From Carya illinoinensis (lineage: Eukaryota > Streptophyta > Magnoliopsida > Fagales > Juglandaceae): a stretch of 64,000 nucleotides of DNA. A program made the position numbers and the translations under genes. Positions 11,114-23,286 of this stretch are shown piece by piece. The stretch lies in contig NC_056766.1 in assembly GCF_018687715.1 (NCBI RefSeq), positions 18,707,001 to 18,771,000 on the forward strand, written 5' to 3'. The notes beneath the pieces are model-generated. The model was not told where the DNA came from. It searched no databases and saw only the letters and a list, made by a program, of their open reading frames with translations. Position 1 is the first letter of the stretch. Every line of letters starts with the position of its first letter.

Positions 11114-14100
11114 AGCTTTTAAGCTGGAATGCCCATGGGCTTGGGAACCCATGGGGCATTTGAACCCTCTGTGACTTGGTGCAGAGGGAAGCTCCCGATG
11201 TCCTGTTTTTACAGGAAACAAGGCTCAAAGCTCATGAATTCGAGGTATGTAAATTCAAACTTGGTTTTGTTAATTGTTTGGTCGTTGATTGTGTTGGTCG
11301 AAAAGGGGGTCTAGCTATGTTGTGGGGTCGGGACTTGTCTCTTTCGATTCGTAGCTACTCACAGTGTCATATTGATGCATATGTTGAGGATATTTCTGTT
11401 AATGGCGTGTGGTTTCTTACGGGTGTGTATGGTTATCCGGAAGTGGGTCAAAGTGAATGTGGGATATGCTACAGCATTTAAGTCGCAATCGGGGTGATGC
11501 CTGGATTGTCTTTGGTGATTTTAACAAAATTTTGCACCCTCATGAGAAGTGTGGTGGATGGCCTAGGATGGAATGGCAAATCTCAGCATTTAGGGAGGCT
11601 CTTAATGATTGTTGTTTACGGGATTTGGGATTCAGAGGTAATCGTTTTACATGGTCCAACCGGCAGGGAGGTAATCGTTGTACTAATGAACGTTTAGATT
11701 GTGCTGTGGTAAACAAGTCATGGTTGGGTTTCTTCCCAAATGCTGTGGTTGTTCATGGTGTGGTGGCCTATTCTGACCACGTTCCAATCTGGGTCAGTAC
11801 TGCAGGGGAGGGGGTTCCATCTCGGGTTAAACGACAATTTCGTTTTGAGGAGATGTGGGTTGGTGAGAAGGCACGTGAGGTTATTATTAAGTCCACTTGG
11901 CTACATGGAGCAAGCAGCCATAATATGGATGCGGTTATATCTCATATCAAGGACTGTGGTACTCGTTTTGGATGCTTGGAATAAGTCCTGTTTTGGCAAT
12001 GTGCAACAGCAACTAACCCGGGCTCGCAAACATTTGGAATTACTCTCTAATTCTGATCCTCTTGGAGAATTTATTCTGGAACATAATCAGGCTCGAGAGG
12101 AGTTTCACAAATGGTTAGAACGGGATGAATTGATGTGGAGGCAACGATCAAAGGCGTTATGGCTTAAGCATGGTGACAATAATTCTAAGTACTTTCATAT
12201 GAAGGCTTCACAGCGACGGCGGAAGAACAAGTTGGATCGTTTAAAGGATGGTGATGGCATCTGGTGCTCGGGAGTTTTGAGGGATAAGCTGTTGGTAGAC
12301 TATTTTCAGTCTCTATTCGCTAGTTCACATCCTAGCAGCTCTACTGGTTTTCTTGAAGGTCTTCGAGGCCGTGTCACTTCCGCTATGAATGCGGAACTTA
12401 GTCAGCGTTTTACAGAAGCTGAAATTGTGGGTGCGTTATCTGAAATGAACCCTTCTACGGCTCCTGGCCCAGATGGCATGTCTCCGGCTTTTTATCAAAA
12501 ATATTGGCATGTGGTGGGTCCTTCAATCCAGGCTGGGGTTCTTCAGGCTCTAAATTCAGGTTCATTTCCTTCCTCACTTAACCATACGTATCTCACTCTA
12601 ATTCCAAAGACTAAATGCCCTGCTGTGGTTGCTGATTATTGCCCAATTAGCTTGTGTAATATAATTTATAAGCTTATTTCTAAAGTTATTGCGAATCTTT
12701 TGAAGAAAGTGCTTCCTAGTATTATTGGGGAGTCTCAAAGTGCTTATGTTCCGGGTCGTTTGATTACGGATAATGTATTAATTGCTTATGAGTTAATACA
12801 CTTCCTAAAACACAAGAAGAGTGGGAATCAAGGGTATATGTCTTTGAAACTGGATATGAGTAAGGCCTACAACCGGGTGGAATGGTGTTTTCTTCAAAAG
12901 GTGATGGAAATGTTGGGCTTTGAGTCGGGTTTTATTTCTTTGGTGATGTGCTGTGTTCAAACTGTATCTTTTTCAGTGTTGGTTAATGGTGAACCCAAAG
13001 GGCCTATTTTCCCCTCTCGGGGGTTGAGACAAGGGGACCCTTTATCCCCCTATCTCTTTCTGTTTTGTATGGAGGGGCTCTCTTGTTTGTTAAATCAGGC
13101 TGGTCTACGACGGAAAATTTCTGGTCTGAAAATTTGTAGAAATGCCCCAACTATTAATCATTTGCTTTTCGCGGATGATAGTGTTATTTTTTGTAAGGCT
13201 TTGGTGGCTAAAAACAGAAGGGTGCAAGCTGTGTTAGCAATCTATGAAAGCTGTTCAGGCCAGAAAATTAACAAGGAGAAAACATCTATGGTCTTTAGTT
13301 GTAATGTGGGGCTGGAACTTCAAGATGAGATCCGTCTATTATGGGGAAATGGTGAAATTTAGTAGTATGAGAAGTACCTAGGCTTACCCCCTATTGTTGG
13401 TCGATCCAAAACCTGGGCATTTCAATCTATCAAGCAGCGTGTGTGGCAAAAGCTACAAAGTTAGAAGGAAAAATTGTTGTCCTAAGGGGATAAGGAGATC
13501 TTATTGAAAGTTGTTGCTCTTTCAATCCCAACTTATTCCATGAGCTGTTTCCTATTGCCTGCTAGTTTTTGTTCAGATTTAGTGACTTTAATAGCCAGAT
13601 TTTGGTGGGGGCAAAAACGGGAGGAACGTCGAATTCATTGGATTAGTTGGCAACATATGTGTGCAGGAAAGAGTAGAGGAGGGTTTAAATGGCTGCTGCA
13701 AAATGAGAACTTGGTGCTGTATAAACTTCTTAAAGCTCAATATTTTTCTCAATCATCTTTTTTGGACTCTAGTTTGGGGCATTGTCCTTCTTATACATGG
13801 GCGGGCATTTGGGAGGCAAAGCGGTGGTTACGAGAGGGCTGATTTTGGTGGTTTGGTGATGGGCAGAATATTAAGGTGTGGCAGGATCCTTGGGTCCTAG
13901 GACATAGGTCATTGTGTGGTGAGCTGGATTCTGCTATGCATTTGACTTCTGATGTTGTGGCTTCTCTATTTCTTGGAAATGCTAGGGGGTGGGACTTGTC
14001 CAAACTTAGATCTCTCTTCAATCCAATAGTTGTGGCTGATATTCTGAAGGTCATGATTTTCCCTCTGGGTACTGCTGATAAAATGATTTGGGGTCTAGAG

Positions 14101-15066
14101 TGAAGTGGTCTTTTCTCTATTAAAAATTGCTATAAATTGATTCTGAACAAGTCTAGTGATAATACAGCTGAATGCTCCTCAATGAGGCGTTATATGCGTT
14201 TATGGAAAGTGTTGTGGAGGCTTCATGTTCCTAATAAAATTAAAATCTTTGCATGGAGAGCTTGTAAGGACAGTTTACCTTCAAAGATTAATTTGCTGAA
14301 AAAACATATGCCCCATATTGCATCGTGTACTTTCTGTCTCCACTCTGATGAGGATTTATTGCATGCTGTATTTGGTTGTGCCCAGATTCGGTCTTCATGG
14401 ACCCAGTTCTTTCCTTCTATGGCATCTTTTTCACCAACTAGTTTTACAAATTTGGCTTTGTCTATTGCTGAGGCTCAAAATATTAATTCTTTGGTTGTTT
14501 TTTTCTGCATTGCCTGGGCTTTCTGGTTTAGGCGCAATAAATGGGAGTTTGACCATGTTTGTTCGAGTCTCAGTCATGTTATTTCACATTCTTTGGGTCT
14601 GTTGCAGAGTTATAAATCGGTTGCTCTTAAATCTCAACCCCAACTCCAACATCATTTCTGTTGGCAGCTTCCCCCTTCTGGGGTTCTTAAACTCAACACT
14701 AATGGTGCCCTGTTTTTAGATATTCACAAGGCTGGTATTGGCGTCCTTTTTCGTGATTCTACTGGTAAGATCCTCATGGCTGCTTCTAAAGTGGAATTAG
14801 ATGTGATTGACCCGGAAGCTGTGGAATTGTTAGCTATATTCCGTGGATTATAGTTGTGTTCTACAATGGGCATCTCACATCTTGTAGTGGAGAGTGATCG
14901 TTTGCTTTTAGTAGAAGCTTTACAACAAAATGTCATGCTTAATTCTATGCTTGGAAACCTGTTCTCTGAAGTGCAGCGTCTCTCTAGTCTTTTTCATAAT
15001 GTTTCTTTTACTCATGTGTATAGAAAAGGTAACATGGCAGCACATTTCCTTGCTAGATATGCTTAG
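11110..15066 (+). pseudogene. LINE ORF2: AP endonuclease, reverse transcriptase, zf-RVT, RNase H; broken
   Basis: Endonuclease (11110-11830): LSWNAHGLGNP, LFLQETR, VFGDFNKIL, RFTWSNRQG, and SDHVPI with catalytic residues visible. Reverse transcriptase (about 12400-13360): APGPDGM, SLCNIIYKLISK, SAYVPGRLITDN, KLDMSKAYNRVEW (the usual KAYDRVEW has D to N), SRGLRQGDPLSPYLF, and the catalytic box FADD near 13170. zf-RVT follows (14160-14400), then RNase H (14680-15066) with NTNGA where NTDGA/NVDGA is expected, so the first catalytic Asp is lost. Lesions: TGA at 11161-11163, frameshifts near 11455 and 11960, TAG codons at about 13360 and 13465, a frame break near 13840, and TAG at 14851. Not functional. 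Confidence 0.95.
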
Positions 15067-15194
15067 AGAGTGGAGGATATGGAGATGTGGTGGGATAGTA
15101 TTCCAGACTGTCTTTCTCAAGCCTTATGACTTGATAATTGTCTGTAATTGGTTCTATTCAATGATATTGTTATGTTTCTATCAAAAAAAAAAAA

Positions 15195-16420
15195 TTGGTT
15201 GATCTAATTAATTATTAATTAGATTTGATTATTGACGTTAAGGTTTTGACATAATCATAAGTCAAAAGGCAGTGTGGATTTGTACAGCATGTGTGCATGA
15301 ATGCTGCAGGGTGAATGCAGGGGTCAGTACTACTCTTGATTCTGAGTTGGATGGAGTTATTTCGACGTTATCCATAAGAGTTTGTGTTGTTTGACAATAT
15401 ATATCCATCTCTCTGTGGATTAAGCTGCGCGGGCGCCCCAAAGACTGTAATATTGGCATTTAAAACACATGCATGGGTCAGAATCAGACCACCTCGTTCG
15501 TTGACTTGCGTGCATGCAGGATCAGTATCATAGTATATCGTGTATATGACCCTGATCATGACCAGTTGCCTCTGCGCCAGTACCATTGGTTCTCGATATT
15601 TGAATCTTGTAATTATGTCTTTTGAAAATGGTCTGAAATCACATTGCTAGCTACTCTACATTTCTTATCCTTATTTTGTTGTTATTGTTAAATAGTTATA
15701 TATGACACATGAGCAAGAAGGGGTGGCCGGGGCTGTCACAAATATTATCGGAATCGATGATGGTTTCTTACGATATTTTTATCCAATACTTTAATTTTAT
15801 AAGTTGAAGAGAAATAAACTTACATTATAATAACAAAAATATTTTTTTTGGATTGAAATGTTTGGTCCTAAAAAAATTTATTTTGGTAAAAAAAAATGAG
15901 CACTTTTTTCGTTGATGAAAATCTGGTCTATTTATAATGTCACGATTTTTATTATGAAAAATTATATTTGCAGTCATGATCTTGCCAAGGTCGCACAATT
16001 ACTTAAAATAAATAAATAAATATGAGACCTATATGAAAAGAAAATTAATTTCTTAATAATGAATCACACTCTTTCTCAAAGTAACTATATGATACTTACA
16101 CATTTTACGACTGTATGTAACATTACATGCCTAGCTAATATAAACAGTCATGATAACATGTAAATTTCACTATATTAAATGTTGCTTAACTTCATTAATT
16201 AAATGTTGTAGATATTGTGAAATCTACGTATTAATGTATCTATCTTTCTAAATTATTAAAAGTATGAGCAAGAAAATTGTAAGAAATCTACTCGATCCCA
16301 TGTGTGGTTAGGCAATATTAATGTGAGAGCTTACGTGAGCCGGCTCACTCTCTACATGATGTAACATCCTACGAATCAATTATCTACAATTTCAAGTCCC
16401 ATGGCCATAAATAATATCAT
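15195..16420. repeat. Segment A, right piece (paralogous to dispersed blocks in 38258-60165)
   Basis: This non-coding sequence reappears in order on the same strand as 38258-38639, 46607-47300, 57013-57056 and 60038-60165, separated there by transposons. Landmarks: AAGTCAAAAGGCAGTGTGG (15260), ACATGCATGGGTCAGAATCA, CCAGTTGCCTCTGCGCCA (15562), GGAATCGATGATGGTTTCTT, and CATGTGTGGTTAGGCAATAT (16300). Divergence is clear but modest, with small indels. No gene is seen in it. Confidence 0.92.
15956..16127. mobile_element. Mutator-type MITE, ancestral to the A/B duplication
   Basis: Same family as the MITE at 48110-48283: ends like GAAAAATTATATTTGCAGTC and the complement of GTAATGTTACATACAGTCG. The orthologous copy lies at 47030-47206 in segment B, so it was present before the segment duplicated. 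It is non-coding. Confidence 0.7.
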
Positions 16421-17520
16421 GTATACTTTACTGATCTTGGTATAAGTTAATTATAATTAACCATGAAATTATTTGAAGAAAAAATCTAGTTATAACTCTT
16501 ATTTGAAAAGATCATCTACCGCGAAGTAGTCTTCATTATTAAATAATATTAATACCAAATTTCAGCAACAAACAATAATAATAAATAATAATAAAATTTA
16601 TTCATTATTATAACATCATCTCATGATATGATATTAGTTGATAGGTTCATAAGTAAAATATAATAAATAGTATCTAATCATTTAATATCATATCATGAAA
16701 TGATGAGAAGATGGTAAAAATGAAGATGATAAGTAATATTATTCATAAATAATAATCAATCTGCATGCATGCATATTTTAGAAGTTTTTGAAATTTGAAC
16801 AGATCAATATGTTGTTTTGAATGCCCCTGTTGATCAGTTCAAACTTCAAAATGATAGATTATTATTTTTAATGCATTCAAAATAATAATCACCTGTCGTT
16901 TCTTTTTAATGGTTAGAATATAGAAAAATGGTATACTAACTATTACTCAATTTGTTTACGATTACATATTAAAATAATATATTTTTTAAAGTTTTCTTTT
17001 GATTTTTTTTCGGTTTGATGGATTTATATATTAAAAAAATATTATATTATTAAGAATTATAAATGGATGGTAATTCGATTGTAATGGTATCACGGCTCTA
17101 TAATCTAACGCATGCATGATCATCTTCATAGGCGGCGCTGAAAGAAGTACAGCAAATGGGGGGGCAAAGTTGGTAGTACAGTAAATGGGGCGGCAAAGAA
17201 GTTGGTCGGCTGCCTTGGTGATCGATCGGAGCTACGTACAACAGCAGATAGCACGTGGATCTTCTGCAATATGTACGAATCTGGGCTGCACAGACAGTCA
17301 AGACTCTTTTTGGGTTGGCTGGTAGCTGTCAATCATCACTCGACGTCGTGCCAAGGTGGTGTGTCCCTATCACTCGCATCAAGCGATCAGCCTGCAGTTA
17401 CGACGTCAAACATAATTACCGATATTAGGCAGGTTGCATTAATATTAAAGGCAAAATAAAACGAGATGGGTAAAAACAGAAAGATGTGGAGTCCGGGTCG
17501 AAAACAGATAATTGGTTTCG
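16421..17520. other. Intergenic, with a hairpin-forming MITE-like repeat
   Basis: About 16575-16760 is an inverted repeat around 16650 (CTCATGATATGATATTAG against TAATATCATATCATGAAATG). 17100-17460 is less AT-rich than its surroundings and carries a 27-bp-spaced near repeat (AGTACAGCAAATGGGG / AGTACAGTAAATGGGG). Its open frames are short and match nothing I know. Confidence 0.5.
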
Positions 17521-17559
17521 GATGTTATTTTATATGGGATAAAGCATTTGCATTTATAG

Positions 17560-18289
17560 TCTTATTTATTTGGTATTAAGTTAATTATGAAGATTCGACT
17601 ATTTAAATCAATTGAACTTAACGTATTAAATTAAACATATCAAATTTTCAAATCTAAATCTGACTCATTTGTATAATGAATCGAATTGTACCACTTATTT
17701 TGACTTATTTAATAATTCATTAGAAATAAGTCAATACGATATGACTTATTTCAACCAGTTTTATGTAAATAACTTGAACTAACACTCATAATTCATTTAA
17801 CTTGATTGAAATAATTTCGTATAAAAAATATCTAAAAAACTATATTTATTAGTAGTCATTTGACCTGATTAATATAATTTCATATAAAAGTTAAAATTTA
17901 TATTTATTAGTAGCTACAATATCTAAAAATTAATATGACTATCTACTAATAAAAAATATCAATATTTTTCAAACTTTAACCTATAATAGAACCAATATTA
18001 TAAATCCTACAATAACAAATATGAGCATAGGTCAACATAAGTCTAGAATTACAATACCAATATTAAAAACACAAGTATATTGAGAAATATCAATATTACA
18101 ACTCAACATAATAAAATTGTTGAAAAAAAATTTAAATAAATTATTGCAAATTGATTTTGGGTTAAGCGAGTTGACCTGTTTATTAATCGTATCTAAACGG
18201 GTCAACCCAATTATATCAAATACAAACCCACTATTTTCGTATCATCTTCGTGTTAAATTTACTAGTCGTGTCACATATTGCCACCTCTA
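17560..18289. mobile_element. hAT-like element remnant (right end visible)
   Basis: The right end is the complement of TAGAGGTGGCAATATGTGAC, which is typical of hAT-type termini. Before it stands ACGGGTCAACCCAATTATA, common inside such elements. No matching left end or 8-bp TSD was found, so it is read as truncated. 18290-19270 after it shows no gene or clear element. Confidence 0.5.
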
Positions 18290-19273
18290 TTACTACTATT
18301 TTCTTGAGTGAAAACCCATCTAGCTATGTTGGGTCAGATCAATTTGGAAGGGTAGTCCTTCATCATTTGGGGTTGCATCAGCATCTAGCTAGTATAGTAT
18401 TTAAATTTGCAAGCAGAAGTGGGAGATCAAGCAAGCATGCATCTCTCGGATTAGTCGAGATAGTATTCTTGGACACCCACTACCAATAAAAACAAAAATT
18501 ATACCTGGCCAGATCCAAGCATTAGTTACTATATTATTTTCCTAATTCCACTTCCCTATTATTGGATTAGCCAATTCCTGACGTCATCTTTGAATTTGTA
18601 AGCCTTAGCTTAATTAATAATTTATCTTTCCATCTCCAATAGCTTCTTGTCCTTTTCTTCCTTAGTCAAGAAAGGCAGTCAATTTGAGAAGAAAATTTAA
18701 AAAATCTATGGATTCTTGCAAAAATTGAGGCCAGAGATGATTTGACAGGTGTTGTCAAATGATGTAGTGGCTTTGTATGTTATGCCTGTATTATTCCTCC
18801 CGTGCCATTATTCTTTAATTATTGGACAATGATGAGATAAAAATTTAAAAAGCTTAAATAATATGCATTTTTTTACTATTTAAAAATGTTCAGTTTGATG
18901 TTGAATTTTTTTTAAAAAAATTCGAGAAAAAAATCCCAAAGTTTTAGATATTTCACGTTATGATAAATGTTTTAGACACAAAAATATTTTATAAAAATAA
19001 ACTTATAAATTGACGTGAGTACATGCAGCACATTATATTGTAAAGTTATTTTTATTGTAAAAAATAACTAACGTATCGTATGAAGTCACATTAATTTTTT
19101 TTATAAAATCTTTTTATAGTTGTAGCACTTTATATAAAATGAATAAAATATATTTTAAAATAAAGATTGTCATGTGTATTTTTCTATTTAGAAAGCTTTT
19201 CTAAACTTGAGGAGTATGCTTCACTACATGATCACTTTGTCACCAACATCAAATTTCAGTGATGTTGTTCCTT

Positions 19274-19498
19274 AGGCTACGTTTGGTTACACAAATGAAA
19301 TGAAATGAGATAAGATGTTTTAAATAATAATAAATAAAATATTGTTATAATATAATTTTTTAGTATTAATTTTGTTTTGAAATTTGAAAAAATTAAATTA
19401 TTTATTATATTTTATATAAAAATTTAAAAAAATTATAATAATAAATTAAAATAAGATGAGATGAAATTTTTAATTTTGTATAATCAATCCAAACTTAA
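19274..19498. mobile_element. MITE (GTTTGG-type terminal repeats)
   Basis: It starts GGCTACGTTTGGTTACACAA and ends with the complement of TTAAGTTTGGATTGATTATA. Internal words (GAAATGAGATAAGATG, AAGATGAGATGAAA) match the MITEs at 8434 and 31653. It is non-coding. Confidence 0.7.
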
Positions 19499-20109
19499 TC
19501 AGCATGGATCATTCTCTGGGCCATAGCAAGATCAATCCAAACTTAATCCAAACTTAATTTTGCTTTGGGCCATAGCAAGGTTGCCTTGAGGCATCTTCAA
19601 CAAACTCTTGCTTTATCCCTTGCAAAGAGCACTCACTACAAGAAAAATGACTATTTGCGACTATTTTTATTTCCGGCGACAGATTTATAGCCGCAAAAAG
19701 TCAATTTTTAAACTTCGGTAAAATGTTTCTGTCAATTCAAAAAGAGAGCCGCAAAAAGCATATATTTCCGGCTATTTTTACCGACGGAAAAAATATAGCC
19801 GCAAATAATTTCGTTGGTTGTTGTATATTGTCATAACAGTTTTTTCGCTATTATAAGTTTTTTATTATGGTGACTTTTTGTGTTATTAAGGCAACTTTTT
19901 GGTCGCCTCAATAGTTTTATTCACTTAAACTCTCGCTTCCTATTTTCCCACCCGGTTTACATTTTCCCTCTCTTTCTCGCTCTCTCGCTCTCACTCTCTC
20001 TCCGGCGATAACACGGTGGTTTCTGGTCATTGATAGCGCCGTCGTCTTCTCGCCATCTTATCGCCGCGGTATTCTCGCCGTCGTCCAATCGCTGGTGAGT
20101 TTCTCTTAT

Positions 20110-20118
<9 letters not shown>

Positions 20119-20155
<37 letters not shown>
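20119..20155. repeat. (CT)n microsatellite
   Basis: An uninterrupted CT run of about 18 units, just inside the predicted first intron of the CACTA-borne gene. Confidence 0.95.
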
Positions 20156-20159
<4 letters not shown>

Positions 20160-20339
20160 CTCATTCGTATCTCTGCATTTTTTATCTCTCGGTCATATCG
20201 ATTCTAACTTTGTAGTTGATAGATGTAGTTTAGTTGTTTTACGTTTTTGTCTTTGATTTTGAAATGTACCTGTCCAGATTATTATTGATAGGATTTTCTT
20301 GTTTGCTTATAAAAGGGGAAAAAATGAAAAAACTTATTC

Positions 20340-22986
20340 ATGGATTTGGTTCTGCTTAAGCATGATTGTCCTGCGACTATGGTTCAACCCCATGGCCAGG
20401 ACAAATCTCTTATTGTTGACCGTGGAGTGAATGCGATGGATGTGGAGGAGTCATGCACGATAGAACAAATCTCTCTGACATCATGGCCAGGACAAATTGA
20501 TGCTAATCATCCTATTAATATTTCCCCATCATGTACAGACCTCCACAATTTATTCTCATATGGTTTTGTGCTTTCATGGTACTCGATTTATTGTGGAAGC
20601 GGCAGCGAACCCAATTCTTATTGCTACATGGAAGACGATAATAAAGTTTCTTGCTCTGTATCGGGTGAGTAATTAATAAATTTGAGATCTAAATAATTGT
20701 AATGAGATATTAATATATGCTGTGCTGATCTATATATGTTGATCTTGAATGCTTCATTATATATGTTGCTTTTGCAATTTAAGTACTTGTTCGGACCTGA
20801 CTGAATTCTTGGAGTTCCCACTCCAACTGATTAGCAGTAGTACCATGCATTATTGTGATATTCTTGGGCAGTTATTGAACTACTGGCCTCATTTTTAATT
20901 GAAGATTCACTAATATGATTCCATTTTTTTCCCTTTTTTCTGTCAAAACATGCAGGATTAATTGGTTTCTTAGAACTAATGGCCTTTTATGTGGGTGAGT
21001 TTTCTATCTCAACCATATGATGTTAAGTTATATTAGACATCACCTTTTTTACATCTTAGAAACAATTAACAACGTGTGCACATTTAAGATCTTGGCGTAG
21101 AACACAGCAAGTTAAATCTTTTGCTTGGTTTCTAGTGGATGGGCAGTTTAGAAGATTTAAAATATAAATGTTCACATGAAATTTCCTTGTTCAGGATAAA
21201 CAATTTAACTTGCTGTGTTCTATGCCAAGATCTTAACATATGACAAAAAAATCTATCTAACTTTGAATGGTTCTTTAAATCAAAGCAACAATAACTCTTT
21301 TAGTAGTGTTGGTGAGCTTGGAATTTACGATGAAATAGAAAATGCTAGCTAGGCCCTGAAATTTTTTATGAAAGTTTTATTTTTGTCATTAGCCTCTCCT
21401 TATTCACACAATTCAACCACTCCATTAAACTCCCCTAAAACAGAGCAATCTTCTAGCAAAGCACTTTTATTTTAGATGTATGTACTGCCTATTGTTGTTT
21501 AGGAGTTTTGTAGCTTATGTTGCCTCCACCCGAATTCCCTTCAAAGAAATCCCACATTAATATAATGTATATGAGCTTATAAACTTAACAAGATACATGC
21601 AGTCTGTATTGGTTTAGCTAGCACCTCCCATGAATGGTTCAAAAAGAGAACACTAAAAACATTATATGGAGTTGTCAGGCCTTGGTTATCTGTTAAAAAT
21701 TTCAAACCTGAAACATGTCAATTTTTTGCAAGGGGAGAACTTTGAATCATCCCTTCATAAATTAAAATTTACATCAGATGCTAGCCTGCTTAAAGTAACC
21801 CAAAGATATGTAGCCCCATACATCCCTATTATTGGTTGCATTGATTCATTACTAATGTAGAAACTTCAGTAAGAGATCATCCATTGCAATATTAAAAAAT
21901 ATGAAAATGAATATATATTTTTATATCAATTAATACTAGCTGATTTGTATATAAATAATTTGTTTGGTTTGTCAATAAGCATGCTCTTGGCCTTCTTTTT
22001 TCCCTTTTCCTTCTGATTTTTTCTTCTTCTTGCCATTTTTGAAAAAAGGTTGCTTATGATTATTGGTTTTGTTAATTTCGTAAATATTTATATATATCAA
22101 GAAGATAACCATTGGTTAGTTAAAGAGGATTATATGAGCCGTTCCACATGGTTATTCTACAAATTTGCGATGAATAGATATCCTATTCCAAACTTTCTGT
22201 ATGTGTTTTTTCACATCACAGCAGCAAAATAAACGAGCTTCCTGAGTTTGTGTGTAGCCTCTAATCAGGATGCAAAGATCAAAAAAATAAAAGTGATATA
22301 CTTTGTTGTAGTATAGAATGTAGAGATTTCTTTAAGAGGATTTGGATAGAACTGCTTAGCATGAGGTCTTCTATGGATATGCAGGTTGAATACTCCAACT
22401 GCAATGCTCCGATGGATATATAGTAAACTAACTATTGACACAATCCACCTTAGACAGATCCAATGGTCCAAGTTTGGTGGATGTGGATACTCTGTTTTTA
22501 TTTGATAGTCCATTAAATTTTCTACAAAAAGGCCATTAAAAATTCTGAGGGTTCTATTTTTATTGGTTTGCATTTGTTTCGTAGCAATCGAGTATGAGGT
22601 TTTGAATTATGCTTTCCTAGTAACTAAGTGGTGGAAATCATTGGAAACAAAGACATAGTTCACAACGTCCTTTTTCATGTGGTATAGATGTATGTTATGA
22701 GATTGAATTTAGATCCAAGGAGATGTTTTCTGATGGCTTCTTTCGGGAAATTTTCTGAATCTAATCTGAAACTGAAATTGAAAGATTAATGAGTATCCTT
22801 TATTGTGGAAATATTCTGAATCTAATCTGAATGATCTGAAACTGCTAGCTAGCTTGTGTTTAATGACATCTCTAAAACCTCATGACCTATTTTTTGTTCT
22901 TGTTTCTCACAGGATTGAACCAAGATATCAAGAAATATAGAGCCAAACTATGTGAAGAGTTCTCGAAGCCCTCTTATACTGACTAG
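20340..22986 (+). CDS. Predicted spliced ORF inside the CACTA element, product unknown
   Basis: I do not recognise the product. Three coding exons keep frame: 20340-20664 (start MDLVLLKHDCPATMV), 20956-20994, and 22913-22986 (LNQDIKKYRAKLCEE to a TAG stop), together 438 nt or 145 residues. Each exon is bordered by a strong site: GTGAGT donors at 20665 and 20995, TGCAG and TTTCTCACAG acceptors. An upstream leader (19970-20094, CT-rich, GTGAGT donor at 20095) looks like a 5' UTR exon. The second exon adds a hydrophobic stretch (LIGFLELMAFYV), so a single membrane segment is possible. Two short WPGQ/HGQ-containing stretches in exon 1 are imperfect repeats. It may be a captured host gene fragment or an element-specific gene. 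The model is inferred from signals only. Confidence 0.45.
21084..21236. repeat. 34-bp inverted repeat with 85-bp loop
   Basis: Arms 21084-21117 and 21203-21236 are complementary with one mismatch (core GATCTTGGCGTAGAACACAG versus the complement of the right arm, G to A). Its RNA would form a long perfect-type hairpin inside the last predicted intron of the CACTA gene. Confidence 0.85.
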
Positions 22987-23286
22987 TGTTCAGACATGGT
23001 CGTTGACCAACAAATACTTCAAACTTAGGAGTGTAGTCTTCTGCTTGCTTTTCTTTGCTTTTAATCATTCTCTTGTCTGAGTCAGAAGCATCAAATAGTT
23101 GCAACATATAAAACATAACTGATGATGCAACTTAGACCAAGTCAAAGCATTTTTTTAGAAGGGCTTGTTCAATGTCCACTTGATGCAAAAGGAGCTAGCT
23201 TGTGTTTGATGACATCTCTAAAAGCTCATGACCTATTTTTTGTTCTTGTTTCTCACAGGATTGAACCAAGATATCAAGAAATAGAG
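22846..23286 (+). repeat. Direct duplication of a ~90-bp intron-end/exon block
   Basis: AGCTTGTGTTTAATGACATC through TTTCTCACAG and GATTGAACCAAGATATC (22850-22937) recurs at 23195-23284. The second copy carries the same acceptor, but a 2-bp deletion after AAGAAATA brings a stop at 23282-23284. It would serve as an alternative, earlier-terminating last exon. Confidence 0.85.

Larger units (their letters stand above)
9515..15194 (+). mobile_element. L1-type LINE (non-LTR retrotransposon), inactive
   Basis: It is bounded by a 12-bp TSD, TTGGTTGATCTA, at 9503-9514 and 15195-15206, and ends in an A-run of about 12. The paralogous empty site at 38243-38260 has the target once, which confirms both ends. 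Order: 5' UTR, ORF1 with a DUF4283-like domain, then ORF2 with endonuclease, reverse transcriptase, zf-RVT and RNase H. Stops and frameshifts interrupt both ORFs. L1 elements copy by target-primed reverse transcription. At 5.7 kb it is near full length. Confidence 0.97.
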
